Source of the DNA: Bacteroides sp.
GTDB lineage: Bacteria; Bacteroidota; Bacteroidia; Bacteroidales; Muribaculaceae
Direction: 5' to 3'
Length of the DNA: 64,000 bases
NCBI GenBank assembly: GCA_014801985.1
Contig: JAAVDD010000020.1
Location: 1 to 64,000, forward strand
The translations under genes and the position numbers were made by a program. How positions within the stretch are numbered: the stretch's first letter is position 1; the number at the start of each line of letters is the position of its first letter. Positions 27,858-38,048 of this stretch are shown here, one piece after another. The notes under the pieces were generated by a model. The model was not told where the DNA came from. It worked only from the letters and a program-made list of their open reading frames with translations, and ran no database searches.

Positions 27858-28280
27858 TCATGGATTCTTGCTACATTTATCACAGATGCCCGTCACAGTG
27901 AAATTGGCTGATTCAGCTAAGAAACCGGGGGGGAGGGGAGTTGATGGAACAGGAACGGAATGCAGGCAGACAGTGCGCCCACATTTGCGGCAATGAAAAT
28001 GAAGATGCCTGTCGGAATCCTCCTCTTCATGAGTGGAATCGCAAAGCTCAAACTTTGTCGCTCCGGAGCCATCCTCCACAAGATGCAGAAGTCCCTTATC
28101 ATGAAATAGAGCAAGCGACCGGGTTATAGTAGAACGATCCACAGTATCAAGGGTCTGTTCAATTTCAAGTGCAGATACAGGATGATCGGACGCATCCAAA
28201 ATACGTCCGATCATCAATCTTACGGCGGTGGGTCGAATCCCGCTGCCTTCAAGTATATTTATGAGTTCATTTTCGGTCAT
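27858..28280 (-). CDS. Fur-family metal-responsive transcriptional regulator (Zur-like?)
   Basis: Winged helix N-terminus, HLHFHCRKCGRTVCL and ICDKC CxxC pairs; start at 28280 (MTENELINILEGSG). Confidence 0.85.
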   Translation of the reverse strand: MTENELINILEGSGIRPTAVRLMIGRILDASDHPVSALEIEQTLDTVDRSTITRSLALFHDKGLLHLVEDGSGATKFELCDSTHEEEDSDRHLHFHCRKCGRTVCLHSVPVPSTPLPPGFLAESANFTVTGICDKCSKNP

Positions 28281-28314
28281 TGTATCTCCGTATTTATCGG
28301 AGCTTTCGGATATG

Positions 28315-30312
28315 CTATTTCCTGAGGCGTAGAAGTGTCCATACAATGGTGATGAGAGTCACACCTGTATCTGCAAATACGGCAGCCCATAGGGAAGCTA
28401 TTCCGAAAGCACCCAAAATCATGACAAGTGCTTTAATACCTAACGCAAAAGATACATTCTCTATTACAACTCTTCTCACTTTTCTTGCAAGACGTATTGC
28501 CTCCGGAAGTTTTGATAAGGAGTCTCCGGCTATTACAACATCACTACTTTCCATGGCGATGTCTGTGCCGAGTGTTCCCATAGCCACGCCAACATCAGAG
28601 GCAGCAATTGCCGGAGCATCATTGATACCGTCGCCCACGAATGCTGTTTTCCCTTTCTTTACATTGCGATTTTCAATGATAATACGTTGCTTCTCCTCAG
28701 GAAGAAGGGCAGCCCGGAAAGAATCGGCCCCGGTCTCTTTCATCACACGTCTCACGGCCTCCTCATGGTCTCCAGATAGAATCTCCACAGTCGTTACGCC
28801 CAATGAGTGAAGTTCCTTTATGGCTTCAGCTGCTTCCGGTTTGACAGTATCAAGAAGGAAAATTGATCCTAAGTATTCTCCATCGCAGGCCACACATATC
28901 TCTGATGCATCAGAGTTTAATTGTGGAACTTTGATATTGTGACTATTAAGAAGTGAGCGTGAACCTACAAAACATCTCTTTCCTGCAATAACTCCGGTCA
29001 TTCCATGCGGTATGGTGGTGACCTCATCAGCATCTACATGATCAAATCCCTTTGATGAGGCATAGTCGATTATGGCCACAGCCAGAGGATGAGTTGACTC
29101 CTTATCGAGGGCTGCCGCAATGGAGATGATACTCTTTTCATCTGTATTCCCGGAGACTGCCGAAACATGAAAACGACCTGTGGTAAGGGTTCCGGTCTTG
29201 TCAAACATTACAGTAGTCACGTCGCGCATTGCATCAACATATTTCGATCCTTTAAATAAGAGTCCTCTTCTGGATGCATTACCTAAGGAAGCGAAATAGC
29301 TGAGGGGAATGCTCACTACTAATGCGCAGGGACAAGAACATACCAGGAATACAAGTGAACGTCTGAGCCATTTCATCCATTCAAATCCTACTCCTTGAGT
29401 TGCAGCAACAATCCAGGGAATGAAGAAGAGAAGAAGAGCGCAGGTAAAGACAAGAGGAGTATACCATCGGGTGATGCGGCGTAGCATATTCTCTGTGGGA
29501 GATTTGCTTTCCTGAGCATCCTCAATCATTTTCATGACTCGCGTCATGGATGACTCCGAGAATGGACGGATGGTGCGCACTTCCACCGATTGATTCACCG
29601 GTATAATACCGGAAGCAACTTCCTCCCCCGGTTTGAAGCTGCGTGGTACAGATTCTCCAGTCAGTGCGGAGGTGTCAAAATCCACTTCCCTCTCTCCTTC
29701 AAGTTTAGAATCTACGGGGATTCTCTCTCCGGGTTTTACCAATAGGAGAGAACCTACAGGAAGTTCCTGAGGATCCACCATTCTTGTTTCATCCCCATCC
29801 TTTAGACGAGCTTTATCCGGGAGACGTCCTAAGAGTGATTTTATTCTGCGTTTCACATCCTCTGATGCAGTGTCCTCCATCTTTTCTCCAAAGGAATAGA
29901 ATAGTAGGACTGCAACTCCTTCAGGATATTCTCCGATTATGAAAGCGCCGACAGCTACCGCAACCATCAGAGTGAATTCATTCATAACGCTCCCTTCGCG
30001 CCATGATTCCAGCATCTCCTTGATAATCGGAAGAGACACCGGCATCAGCCCTGCGAGATAGAAAATCCACCATAGACTTGATGGGATATAATGGCTTAAA
30101 ATCAATCCTGCCACGAGAGCAATCCCGGTAAGTATTTCGCGGCTATAAGTATTCAGCCAAGAGCCGGAACCACCGCTATGTGAATGATTGTGTTCGTGGC
30201 TATGCGAATGACCGTGTGAATGATCATGACTATGAGAATGATCATGACTATGAGAATGGCTATGGGCCTCTTCGTTGTGTGTATGTTCAGATGTATGACA
30301 ATGCTTGCACAT
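28315..30312 (-). CDS. Heavy-metal translocating P-type ATPase with His-rich N-terminus (Zn/Cd/Co class likely)
   Basis: CPC motif (CSCPCALVVSIPLSYFA), DKTGTLT, GDGINDAPA; N-terminus HSHSHDHSHSHDHSHGHSHSHEHNHSHS. Confidence 0.92.
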   Translation of the reverse strand: MCKHCHTSEHTHNEEAHSHSHSHDHSHSHDHSHGHSHSHEHNHSHSGGSGSWLNTYSREILTGIALVAGLILSHYIPSSLWWIFYLAGLMPVSLPIIKEMLESWREGSVMNEFTLMVAVAVGAFIIGEYPEGVAVLLFYSFGEKMEDTASEDVKRRIKSLLGRLPDKARLKDGDETRMVDPQELPVGSLLLVKPGERIPVDSKLEGEREVDFDTSALTGESVPRSFKPGEEVASGIIPVNQSVEVRTIRPFSESSMTRVMKMIEDAQESKSPTENMLRRITRWYTPLVFTCALLLFFIPWIVAATQGVGFEWMKWLRRSLVFLVCSCPCALVVSIPLSYFASLGNASRRGLLFKGSKYVDAMRDVTTVMFDKTGTLTTGRFHVSAVSGNTDEKSIISIAAALDKESTHPLAVAIIDYASSKGFDHVDADEVTTIPHGMTGVIAGKRCFVGSRSLLNSHNIKVPQLNSDASEICVACDGEYLGSIFLLDTVKPEAAEAIKELHSLGVTTVEILSGDHEEAVRRVMKETGADSFRAALLPEEKQRIIIENRNVKKGKTAFVGDGINDAPAIAASDVGVAMGTLGTDIAMESSDVVIAGDSLSKLPEAIRLARKVRRVVIENVSFALGIKALVMILGAFGIASLWAAVFADTGVTLITIVWTLLRLRK

Positions 30313-30323
30313 AAGCTTTATGT
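30309..30323. promoter_or_regulatory. Palindrome overlapping the P-type ATPase start codon (candidate operator)
   Basis: ACATAA-GCT-TTATGT perfect 6+6 inverted repeat; minus-strand -7 element TAACTTTG at 30341-30348 immediately upstream. Confidence 0.35.
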
Positions 30324-30408
30324 TTTTAAGTTTTATGCTGCAAAGTTACATCTAAATTCATGCACATGGTGTGCAGAAGTCATTCCGCATGACCAAAAAT
30401 CTAAAAAA

Positions 30409-31194
30409 CTATACGTCGCGTTTTGACAGGCGGATACGGGCGAACAATATCGGCATCCCTTTCTTTTCAGAAAACAGGGAGAAAGAGGAGAGGGAATCGG
30501 AATGGTTGAACCGACGAACTTCCACAGTCTCGCCGAAATTGCCTTCATGGAGAAAGGAGAGTTCGAGACGCGAGAGATAATTCTGGTCGAATTCCTCAAG
30601 GGTATATGAATTGAGGAGTAATGAAACGTATCTTACGGTATTGACATGACGGTAGAAATCAATGTCATTATACTTGAATGTATATCTCCTTCCCTCTCCG
30701 TTTGCTCTTAAAGCCGATGCCGGCACTTCCTCCGACTCTGCCGAATATATATCGATATGTTTCTCTTGACGTGGAATAGGGCAGGGCCTTTCTGGAATAG
30801 ATCCTTCAGGCAGGGTAAGATGTGAGAGACCAAAGTTTTCATGAGTCACGGTGTTGAGCACCATCCAGATTGAGCGAGCATAACCAACCGTTTTACCTTC
30901 GCTGTCGATTATTTCAAAGTCTCTTACAGAGAAATGGCGATTCCAACTTTCCACCCAAGTAATTATGGTATAATAGGTGTTGACTTTCGGATAGCCTGAC
31001 ATCTCGATGGTGAGTCGTGAAAGCACCCACCCGGCATTCAAGTGAGCCATTGTCGGATTGCCGATTCCAAGATCCATAGCAGCGCGGGTGGCCACTTCTA
31101 TAAGATTTGTTACAAGGATAGGGGTCCCAAGCTCCCCTTCAGGGTTTGCCTCATTGGCAGATACGAAAAATTCCTGCGAAAATTCTGATTTCAT
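30409..31194 (-). CDS. Acyl-ACP thioesterase family protein
   Basis: Double hot-dog style sequence (GWVLSRLTIEMSGYPKVNTYYTIITWVESWNRHFSVRDFEI; NDIDFYRHVNTVRYVSLLLN). Confidence 0.85.
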   Translation of the reverse strand: MKSEFSQEFFVSANEANPEGELGTPILVTNLIEVATRAAMDLGIGNPTMAHLNAGWVLSRLTIEMSGYPKVNTYYTIITWVESWNRHFSVRDFEIIDSEGKTVGYARSIWMVLNTVTHENFGLSHLTLPEGSIPERPCPIPRQEKHIDIYSAESEEVPASALRANGEGRRYTFKYNDIDFYRHVNTVRYVSLLLNSYTLEEFDQNYLSRLELSFLHEGNFGETVEVRRFNHSDSLSSFSLFSEKKGMPILFARIRLSKRDV

Positions 31195-31195
31195 A

Positions 31196-31852
31196 TTATT
31201 TCTCTTCTACTAAACGAAGGATTTCAGATGGTTTGTTTACTATATGATCTGCGTATGCGTTGCGGAGTTCAGATACAGGTCGGAATCCCCAAGTCACACC
31301 TACGGAGTCAACGCAGGCACGACGTGCAGTCTCCATATCCACTGCCGAATCACCAACATAAAGAATCTCTCTCTTTGGAGTAGGAAATTTATTGAGAAGG
31401 GCGAAGACTATGGAAGGGTCGGGTTTTGTAGGCCGTTCATCAGTTTGACCGAGGAGTGCCACGAATGGAATATCCGGAAAATAGTGTTTGACAATTTTCT
31501 TCACCGCCGTTTCATATTTATTGGATGCGACCCCGATGGCCACTCCACGTTCGGTTAATTCCTTCAAAAGTTCCGGAATACCGTGGTAAGGCACAGTTTC
31601 ATCTGTGCAATGTTCATCATAATATTCTCGGAAGATTCCAAGGAGTTTCTCTATTGTTTCAGGATCTGCATCCGGTTCGGCACGTTCCACAAGTTTACGC
31701 ACGCCGTTTCCCACCATATAATTATAAGTGGAAAGCGCATGTTCCGAGAATCCCATCATCCTCAGCGCATAATTACAGGCATTTCCTAAATCGGCTATGG
31801 TATTAAGCAAAGTGCCGTCAAGATCAAATATAACGAGTTTTTTCATAATCAA
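31196..31852 (-). CDS. HAD-family phosphatase (phosphoglycolate phosphatase-like)
   Basis: LVIFDLDGTLLNTIADL; VGDSAVDMETARRA. Confidence 0.88.
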   Translation of the reverse strand: MIMKKLVIFDLDGTLLNTIADLGNACNYALRMMGFSEHALSTYNYMVGNGVRKLVERAEPDADPETIEKLLGIFREYYDEHCTDETVPYHGIPELLKELTERGVAIGVASNKYETAVKKIVKHYFPDIPFVALLGQTDERPTKPDPSIVFALLNKFPTPKREILYVGDSAVDMETARRACVDSVGVTWGFRPVSELRNAYADHIVNKPSEILRLVEEK

Positions 31853-31922
31853 AATCTAATGTTAACCCTGTTCCAACTATATTTAAATAACAATTCAGGA
31901 GGATAAAGCTATCATCCACACA

Positions 31923-34274
31923 TTAAAAAGGGTATCCGATTGAGAAGTGGATAGAATGGTCGCGACCCCATTTCGGATGAATCAGGGGCCATGGCTCGGC
32001 GTTGATGGCCGGGTTATGAGCTTTCATACCCATATCGAGTCGTAAAAGAAAATAAGTGAAATCCAGACGTAGGCCGACACCGTATGCCGCTGCTAGTTCC
32101 TTATAGAAGGATTTGAAATGAAACATTCCCAACGGTTGATTGGGGTAGTTTCTTATTGTCCAGATATTACCTGCATCCACAAATAAAGCTCCTTCCAATA
32201 CCCAGAATAGTTTTGCCCTATATTCAGCACTGAACTCAAGGCGTATATCACCGCATTGGTTAATAAAGTCGCTCACGGAGTTGGTACCGGGGTATCGACC
32301 CGGACCGAGTGTACGCACATCCCAGCCTCTGACTCCATTGGCTCCTCCTCCATAGAATCTCTTCTCGAAGGGTAGCATCGAGGAGTTGCCATAGGGCACT
32401 CCTATTCCGAATCCGGCGTGCCAGGCAAATGCATTGCGGGTATCGAAGATATGGAGGAAAGATAAGTCGGTCTCTGCCTTTGCATACTGCGAATATCGGA
32501 TTCCGAACACCTTGTATGGGTCGGCATGGAAATCCGAACGATGATTGAAGATGGAGTTTAATGCAAAGAGCAAATTACCTGCCACTTCTGCATTCAGACG
32601 GATTGTAAAGATATTTCGTTGACCGCCTCGGCTCCAGGGTCTCTCTTGACGTTTGGTGGTATGATAGAAATTATAACCCAACCGCATTATGAAATGATCC
32701 TCGTAGCTGTAACGTAGAAGGGGGTTATCAGGGGCGATCTGGTCAATAAAATCATAAGTGCTTTCCGGGAGATAGACATAATTTATGTCTATGGGGGTTA
32801 GAGTGTGGCGATAACGGTTATTATGTTCACTCCATTTATAGCTCCACCTTGCAGTGGAGATAATACGGGTGTATTCCGGGCGCTCCTGATAGTTCATTGA
32901 AACATTAAACTCGGTAGATGCCAGTATCCTTCTTTTGAAGCTATCCTTCAAAAAAGGAGCCTTGAACTTCGGGAAATTTATTCCAACCTCCACACCATAC
33001 TCCATGTATCGGTTATGAATAAGGCCGCTGAGGTTACCGCTGAGTGATTCGTATGAACCATGTATTTTAGAGGAAAGTGTTTCCGACCCCTTGGCGATAT
33101 TGCGGTGCGCATAATTGAAGCCAACCGCCACTCCGAGATCACCTTCCGAGTTGGTTCCTTCAAGCTCAACCGAGAAAGTCTGACTTTTCCCCCGCGTAAG
33201 TAGAATATAGGCATCGACAAATCCAACCGGAGATTCGGTAGCCGGGTTGCCGACAGGTATAAACCGGATGTTTATAAATTTCAATATTTGCAGGCGTGAG
33301 AGAGCAGAATAAGTTTTATTCACATCCCTCAGACGATAGGGTGCGCCGGGAGTGATGAAACAGTTTTCCGCAAGAATGCCCGGTCGAAGATATGGTTTAT
33401 TGCCATATAGAATGGTGATATTCTTGTGCCTGACAGTGTCTGCGGCTTGAAAATTCTCTATATTCTCTGTCACTCCGGGGTCATAGTCAGTGATGTAGAC
33501 AACATTTCTGACTATATATTCCTTATGAGTTGCCAAGGCAGGATGAGTCCCGGAGGATGGATAGGGAGGATTAACGATTAATGTCAGATCCACATCCCTG
33601 CTACCCTCCGTGGTATCGGCATTGAAGGTGATGAATTCTTTTCCGAATGCGTAATACCCCCGGTTTTTAAGACGTGTCGTTATAAGGTCTCTTTCGGATT
33701 CGAGTGCACTTCGATTTAACATATCCCCCGGCCTAACTATCCTCCTCATTGAATCGCGCATGATAAGATTGCGGAGAGTATCATTGGGAAAAACGTAATC
33801 GATATTGCGTATCACGTATGGATCACCGGGATTAAGGGTATATTCCACCTTCATTTTCCTTTTCTTTGTATTCGCTATTGTATCGATTTTCACACCGGCC
33901 TTCAGGAAGCCGGCATTCACCATCGCTTTTCTTAACTGTCCGGCATCGGAAAGGGTATTTGCATAATCATACACCACAGGAGGTTCACCGAGTTTTCTTA
34001 CCCAACGGTTCCACCATTTCGTGCTATCCTTACCACTCATATTGTATATTCCAAGACGTAGCTTTGCACTCCATAACATTCTGTTATTTTCCTGATGTCT
34101 GACATAAGTCATCATTTCAGTTTCATCGAGGGTATGTGTGGAATCGTTGATATGAATTTTCACATCATCAAGCAGCATCGCTCCTTTCGGAAGATGCCGT
34201 GTGCTGGAGCAGCCTGTGAAAAAAGCTGCCAAAAACGTCATGATGAAAGTTAATATGAGATAAAAGGATTTCAC
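31923..34274 (-). CDS. Second Omp85-superfamily (BamA/TamA-like) outer membrane protein
   Basis: Lipobox FFTGCSSTRHLPKGAMLLDDV, POTRA-like region, barrel motif FYGGGANGVRGWDVRTLGPGRY, terminal SIGYPF. Confidence 0.88.
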   Translation of the reverse strand: MKSFYLILTFIMTFLAAFFTGCSSTRHLPKGAMLLDDVKIHINDSTHTLDETEMMTYVRHQENNRMLWSAKLRLGIYNMSGKDSTKWWNRWVRKLGEPPVVYDYANTLSDAGQLRKAMVNAGFLKAGVKIDTIANTKKRKMKVEYTLNPGDPYVIRNIDYVFPNDTLRNLIMRDSMRRIVRPGDMLNRSALESERDLITTRLKNRGYYAFGKEFITFNADTTEGSRDVDLTLIVNPPYPSSGTHPALATHKEYIVRNVVYITDYDPGVTENIENFQAADTVRHKNITILYGNKPYLRPGILAENCFITPGAPYRLRDVNKTYSALSRLQILKFINIRFIPVGNPATESPVGFVDAYILLTRGKSQTFSVELEGTNSEGDLGVAVGFNYAHRNIAKGSETLSSKIHGSYESLSGNLSGLIHNRYMEYGVEVGINFPKFKAPFLKDSFKRRILASTEFNVSMNYQERPEYTRIISTARWSYKWSEHNNRYRHTLTPIDINYVYLPESTYDFIDQIAPDNPLLRYSYEDHFIMRLGYNFYHTTKRQERPWSRGGQRNIFTIRLNAEVAGNLLFALNSIFNHRSDFHADPYKVFGIRYSQYAKAETDLSFLHIFDTRNAFAWHAGFGIGVPYGNSSMLPFEKRFYGGGANGVRGWDVRTLGPGRYPGTNSVSDFINQCGDIRLEFSAEYRAKLFWVLEGALFVDAGNIWTIRNYPNQPLGMFHFKSFYKELAAAYGVGLRLDFTYFLLRLDMGMKAHNPAINAEPWPLIHPKWGRDHSIHFSIGYPF

Positions 34275-35599
34275 GCTGCTAAGTTATTCTTTTTTCCGAA
34301 AGAAGGATCTATTTTAAGCTTGAGACAAACCGCGAAAGTGACAAGACAGCAAGCCATCACGGCCCAGAAGAAATTGACATATCCCTGCGGGCCTTGAATC
34401 GAGAAGATATCAAGACTTGAAAGAGTGTCGTGTAGCCATCCTGCCGCCATTCCCGGCACCATCATTCCCAAGGCCATGAAGGCCGTGCAGAAAGCATAGT
34501 GGGAGGTCTTGTTTTCACCCCGTGAGAAGTAGATGAGATAGAGCATGAATGCAGTGAAGCCGAAGCCATAGCCAAACTGTTCAAAAGCTATTGCCCCACA
34601 TATAAGACTGAAATTTGATGGTAGAACCATTGACAGCCAGCAGTAGACTCCGCATGGTAACGTAAGGCTAAGAGCCATAGGCCAGAGCCATTTCTTAAGT
34701 CCGCCGCGAGAGATTGCGAGACCCCCCAATATTCCTCCTGCAAGCAGGGCTATCACTCCAACAGTACCATTGACAAATCCCACCTCCTTAGTGGTAAGTC
34801 CCAATCCCCCCTCGGCCTTCGATGCCACAAGAAAAGGCTGTACGAGCTTGATGCATAACGCTTCCGGCAGACGGTAAAGAAGCATGAAACATAAGGCTGC
34901 CCCTATGTCGGGCTTTTGAAAGAAAGTGACGAAAGTCTTTGCGAAATCAGAAAGAATAGTGTGTGGCGTCACTCCCGGCATAGGTCGATCAGCTGAGGTG
35001 CGGGGCATGAACCTACTATGATAAAGGGTGATGCAAAGGAAGAAAGCGGAAAGGATAAGGAATACGGCACGCCAAGCCCCGGCGATGTATCCCATTCTCT
35101 CCTCCAGATGACCGGCCAGCATTACCAGTCCACCCTGTCCAAGCACGCTTGCGATACGATAGAACGTGGAGCGCACCCCGACAAAGGCAGCCTGATCATG
35201 GTCGGAGAGCTCCAACATATAATAACCGTCGGCCGCTATATCATGTGTGGCAGAGGCAAAGGCCATGATCCAGAAGCAGACAAGAGTGGCAGAGAAGAAA
35301 AAAGAGAAGGGCAGGAGGAAGCCGACGGTAGCCATAGCCACGCATATCATCCCCTCCATTGCTATTGTCCATCCACGTTTGGTCTTGAAAAGGTCAATGA
35401 ATGGACTCCAGAATGGTTTGACAACCCACGGCAGATAAAGCCATCCCGTAAAGAAAGCCATTTCAGTGAGGGAGATGCCCATATTGACATACATCAACAC
35501 CGTCAGTGTGTTGACGGCAAAATAGGGTAGGCCTTCGGCAACGTAAAGCGTGGGGATCCATTGCCAAGGAGAGGAGTGTCGGATGCGTCGGTCGTTCAT
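34271..35599 (-). CDS. MFS transporter, AmpG-like
   Basis: WIPTLYVAEGLPYFAVNTLTVLMYVNMG..WLYLPWVVKPFWSPFIDLF pattern of the AmpG/PAT family; ~12 TM. Confidence 0.82.
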   Translation of the reverse strand: MNDRRIRHSSPWQWIPTLYVAEGLPYFAVNTLTVLMYVNMGISLTEMAFFTGWLYLPWVVKPFWSPFIDLFKTKRGWTIAMEGMICVAMATVGFLLPFSFFFSATLVCFWIMAFASATHDIAADGYYMLELSDHDQAAFVGVRSTFYRIASVLGQGGLVMLAGHLEERMGYIAGAWRAVFLILSAFFLCITLYHSRFMPRTSADRPMPGVTPHTILSDFAKTFVTFFQKPDIGAALCFMLLYRLPEALCIKLVQPFLVASKAEGGLGLTTKEVGFVNGTVGVIALLAGGILGGLAISRGGLKKWLWPMALSLTLPCGVYCWLSMVLPSNFSLICGAIAFEQFGYGFGFTAFMLYLIYFSRGENKTSHYAFCTAFMALGMMVPGMAAGWLHDTLSSLDIFSIQGPQGYVNFFWAVMACCLVTFAVCLKLKIDPSFGKKNNLAA

Positions 35600-35641
35600 A
35601 ATGGATGTTTCGGTATGTTTCGAAAGGAATTTTGGAAAAGG

Positions 35642-36571
35642 TCACGGAAGCACTTCACTTGGGATTGCACCGTGGAAAGCCGTCTCGTTGTAAATCTGTA
35701 GCGCTATCTCCGGATTGATACGCTTGAAATCTGATTCCACCGGAAGAATCATTAGTCCTGCCATATCCAAGGCACCGGGTGATACAGTCATTTTAGCTTC
35801 ATCCTCGGCAAAAAAACAACTCGGACGATGAGCTTTCCTGGGGATTACTATTATCCGCAAAAATCCTTGAGAATCGATCCAGAAGAAAGCATTCACCAAT
35901 CCGGGGTCAGGTAGGCCGGTTTCGGAATCAATTCCCCTTACCTGAGTCATGGTCGCCAGCGTAAGCATTCCTTTTTCATCAGGAGTAACAATGGCACTCA
36001 GGAAATTAAAAGGGAGGTCGAGACCAAATTTCTCAGAACTAACTATTACCGGCAGCTCCAAAGTGTGATGCTTCTCGGTAATGCGAATGAGAGGTAGTTC
36101 TGATTTTAGCACACCCTGACAATGACGATGGTCGGGCGCGGAGGCTCCGGCGCGAGCGCCATTATAGAATATGGCGAGGTCGGGCGCCATCTCCGCCATC
36201 GTTGCCATTTCAAGAGGTATGCGGTCTTGCCGACGATGCTGTGTATCTACGATTGTGAAATGAATAGGGAGAATAGGATATGGATTCACCAAAAGCTCCC
36301 ACCCCGGAAGCCATTCCAAGACGGTCTGTTCCTTCGGGCGGTTGGCCGCGCAAAGAAAACAAGCGCGTTTCCTGATGGATTCCGCATCGGTTTTTGCTCC
36401 TGTGCTACGTATTCGGGCCGGATTATGCTGAGCGTATATCGTGAGGTCGCCCAATTTCAAGGGGCGACGGTCAGTCTGTGCCAACGCATCGTAATTACGT
36501 TTGGCTTCGGGCCATGCATCAAGTTGACGCTCCACAAAATCATTGATAGCTTCCGTATCCATTCCTCTCAT
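35642..36571 (-). CDS. DUF4922 / HIT-like (GDP-L-galactose phosphorylase-like) protein
   Basis: RACFLCAANRPKEQ, NPYPILPIHFTIVD, and DHRHCQ (HxHxQ) motif. Confidence 0.7.
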   Translation of the reverse strand: MRGMDTEAINDFVERQLDAWPEAKRNYDALAQTDRRPLKLGDLTIYAQHNPARIRSTGAKTDAESIRKRACFLCAANRPKEQTVLEWLPGWELLVNPYPILPIHFTIVDTQHRRQDRIPLEMATMAEMAPDLAIFYNGARAGASAPDHRHCQGVLKSELPLIRITEKHHTLELPVIVSSEKFGLDLPFNFLSAIVTPDEKGMLTLATMTQVRGIDSETGLPDPGLVNAFFWIDSQGFLRIIVIPRKAHRPSCFFAEDEAKMTVSPGALDMAGLMILPVESDFKRINPEIALQIYNETAFHGAIPSEVLP

Positions 36572-36574
36572 ATA

Positions 36575-38035
36575 TTAATAAGGCTCCTCATCTTCATCAT
36601 CATCGTCATAGTCCTCATCTTCATCATATCCTCCGCCTATTCCCAATTCATTGAAGAAATCGCGGTCGAAAATATTTGGCGGAAGAGGGAGGCTGCGATC
36701 CCTTGTGGCTTCCTCAAACGAGGCTTTAACACGCGCCATTAATTCAAGTGAACGTAGACAATCTTTGTAATTGTTGTTGGCGTTCACTTTTTCTATCGAC
36801 AAGGCGGCATCAGAATTGCCATCCCAGCGACGACATAGATATAGAGGTCTATATATGCGGCCTACACCATATTCACGACATACACGTAGTGCCATTGCGT
36901 AGTCTTCGCCATAGCTTACATTAGGGAAGAGGAAACGGCGGGCAACCGGAGTGAAGAAAGCTCGCGGAGCGCCGAACCCGTTTATGCGAAGCGCGTTGTT
37001 GGGGCCATTATCATCAGTCCATTCACTATGGGTTATAACCCCCGGAGGGAGCGGATTGCCATCGAAATCAATCATTGCGTAGCTTCCAATCACCATACCG
37101 TAGTTTCCGGAGCGGAATTTATTGACAATGGTCTGGAGCACACTATTTGAATTATATAGGTCATCTGAGTCAAGCTGCACAGCAAATCGTCCGCAGTGTT
37201 CGGAAAGTAGGGCACGGTTCCAGCATCCGCCTATACCAAGATTTTCCGATTTATCAACCTTAATGATTTTCAAACGAGGATCCTCCACGCTTTCGAGGGC
37301 CTCCCGTGTGCCATCGGTGGAGTCATTATCCACCACAATCACATTGAAGGGGAAAGAAGCTGTCTGCGATAAAGCAGAGTTGACGGCATCCATAATGGTA
37401 CGGACACGGTTTCTAACCGGAATAACAACAGAGGCCTCAACCGGAAAATCCTCCTCATCATAATTCACGGTTTCAAGTTTCTTCTGCCAAAGGCCTCCTA
37501 TCATGGATAGATGGTTGGTCAGCACACTCTCCATCTCCTCCTGATATGCGCGATTCCGGGGATCGACATAGTCATGTTGCTTCTCTCCGCTCTTGCGGTA
37601 ATCACGACGCTCCACGGTGTAAAGATATTCAGGAATCATTGCAATCATCTTGCCTATAGTCATTCGCAAGCGTAGTGCATACCATCCTCCATCGAGCATA
37701 GCGGATTCCTTCTCGGTGAAATGCTCTGTGGCTGAAAGCACGTCGGCGGCATTCAGGAGCACGAGCGGTCCGAAGTCGAAATCATCTCTCACTGATCCCG
37801 GCTGATAGTCGTTGACGGGATGGTCGAGTAGGGAACCATCTTCCTGACGTTCACGAAACCAGCAATAAGTGAGCGTGGCATCGATTTCTGCTGCCGATTC
37901 CACCACCCTGTTATAGAAAAGCGGATCGAGTGAAATCTCACGGTCGTCAAGACGTATGAGCACATATTGCTCCAGCGGGGAACGGAAGATAGCCTCCCGC
38001 AAAGCATTCACATTTTCGAATCTTATGATATTCAT
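36575..38035 (-). CDS. Family 2 glycosyltransferase with acidic C-terminal tail
   Basis: [47 protein letters not shown]-terminus [17 protein letters not shown]. Confidence 0.88.
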   Translation of the reverse strand: MNIIRFENVNALREAIFRSPLEQYVLIRLDDREISLDPLFYNRVVESAAEIDATLTYCWFRERQEDGSLLDHPVNDYQPGSVRDDFDFGPLVLLNAADVLSATEHFTEKESAMLDGGWYALRLRMTIGKMIAMIPEYLYTVERRDYRKSGEKQHDYVDPRNRAYQEEMESVLTNHLSMIGGLWQKKLETVNYDEEDFPVEASVVIPVRNRVRTIMDAVNSALSQTASFPFNVIVVDNDSTDGTREALESVEDPRLKIIKVDKSENLGIGGCWNRALLSEHCGRFAVQLDSDDLYNSNSVLQTIVNKFRSGNYGMVIGSYAMIDFDGNPLPPGVITHSEWTDDNGPNNALRINGFGAPRAFFTPVARRFLFPNVSYGEDYAMALRVCREYGVGRIYRPLYLCRRWDGNSDAALSIEKVNANNNYKDCLRSLELMARVKASFEEATRDRSLPLPPNIFDRDFFNELGIGGGYDEDEDYDDDDEDEEPY

Positions 38036-38048
38036 TGTTGTGTCGGTA

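Noticed and set aside
30409-30599. Short ORFs on both strands around 30333-30599
   Set aside because: Overlap the acyl-ACP thioesterase coding region and its upstream intergenic region; low-quality shadows.
36122-36742. 206-aa plus-strand ORF
   Set aside because: Antisense to DUF4922 and GT2 genes with no recognisable features.
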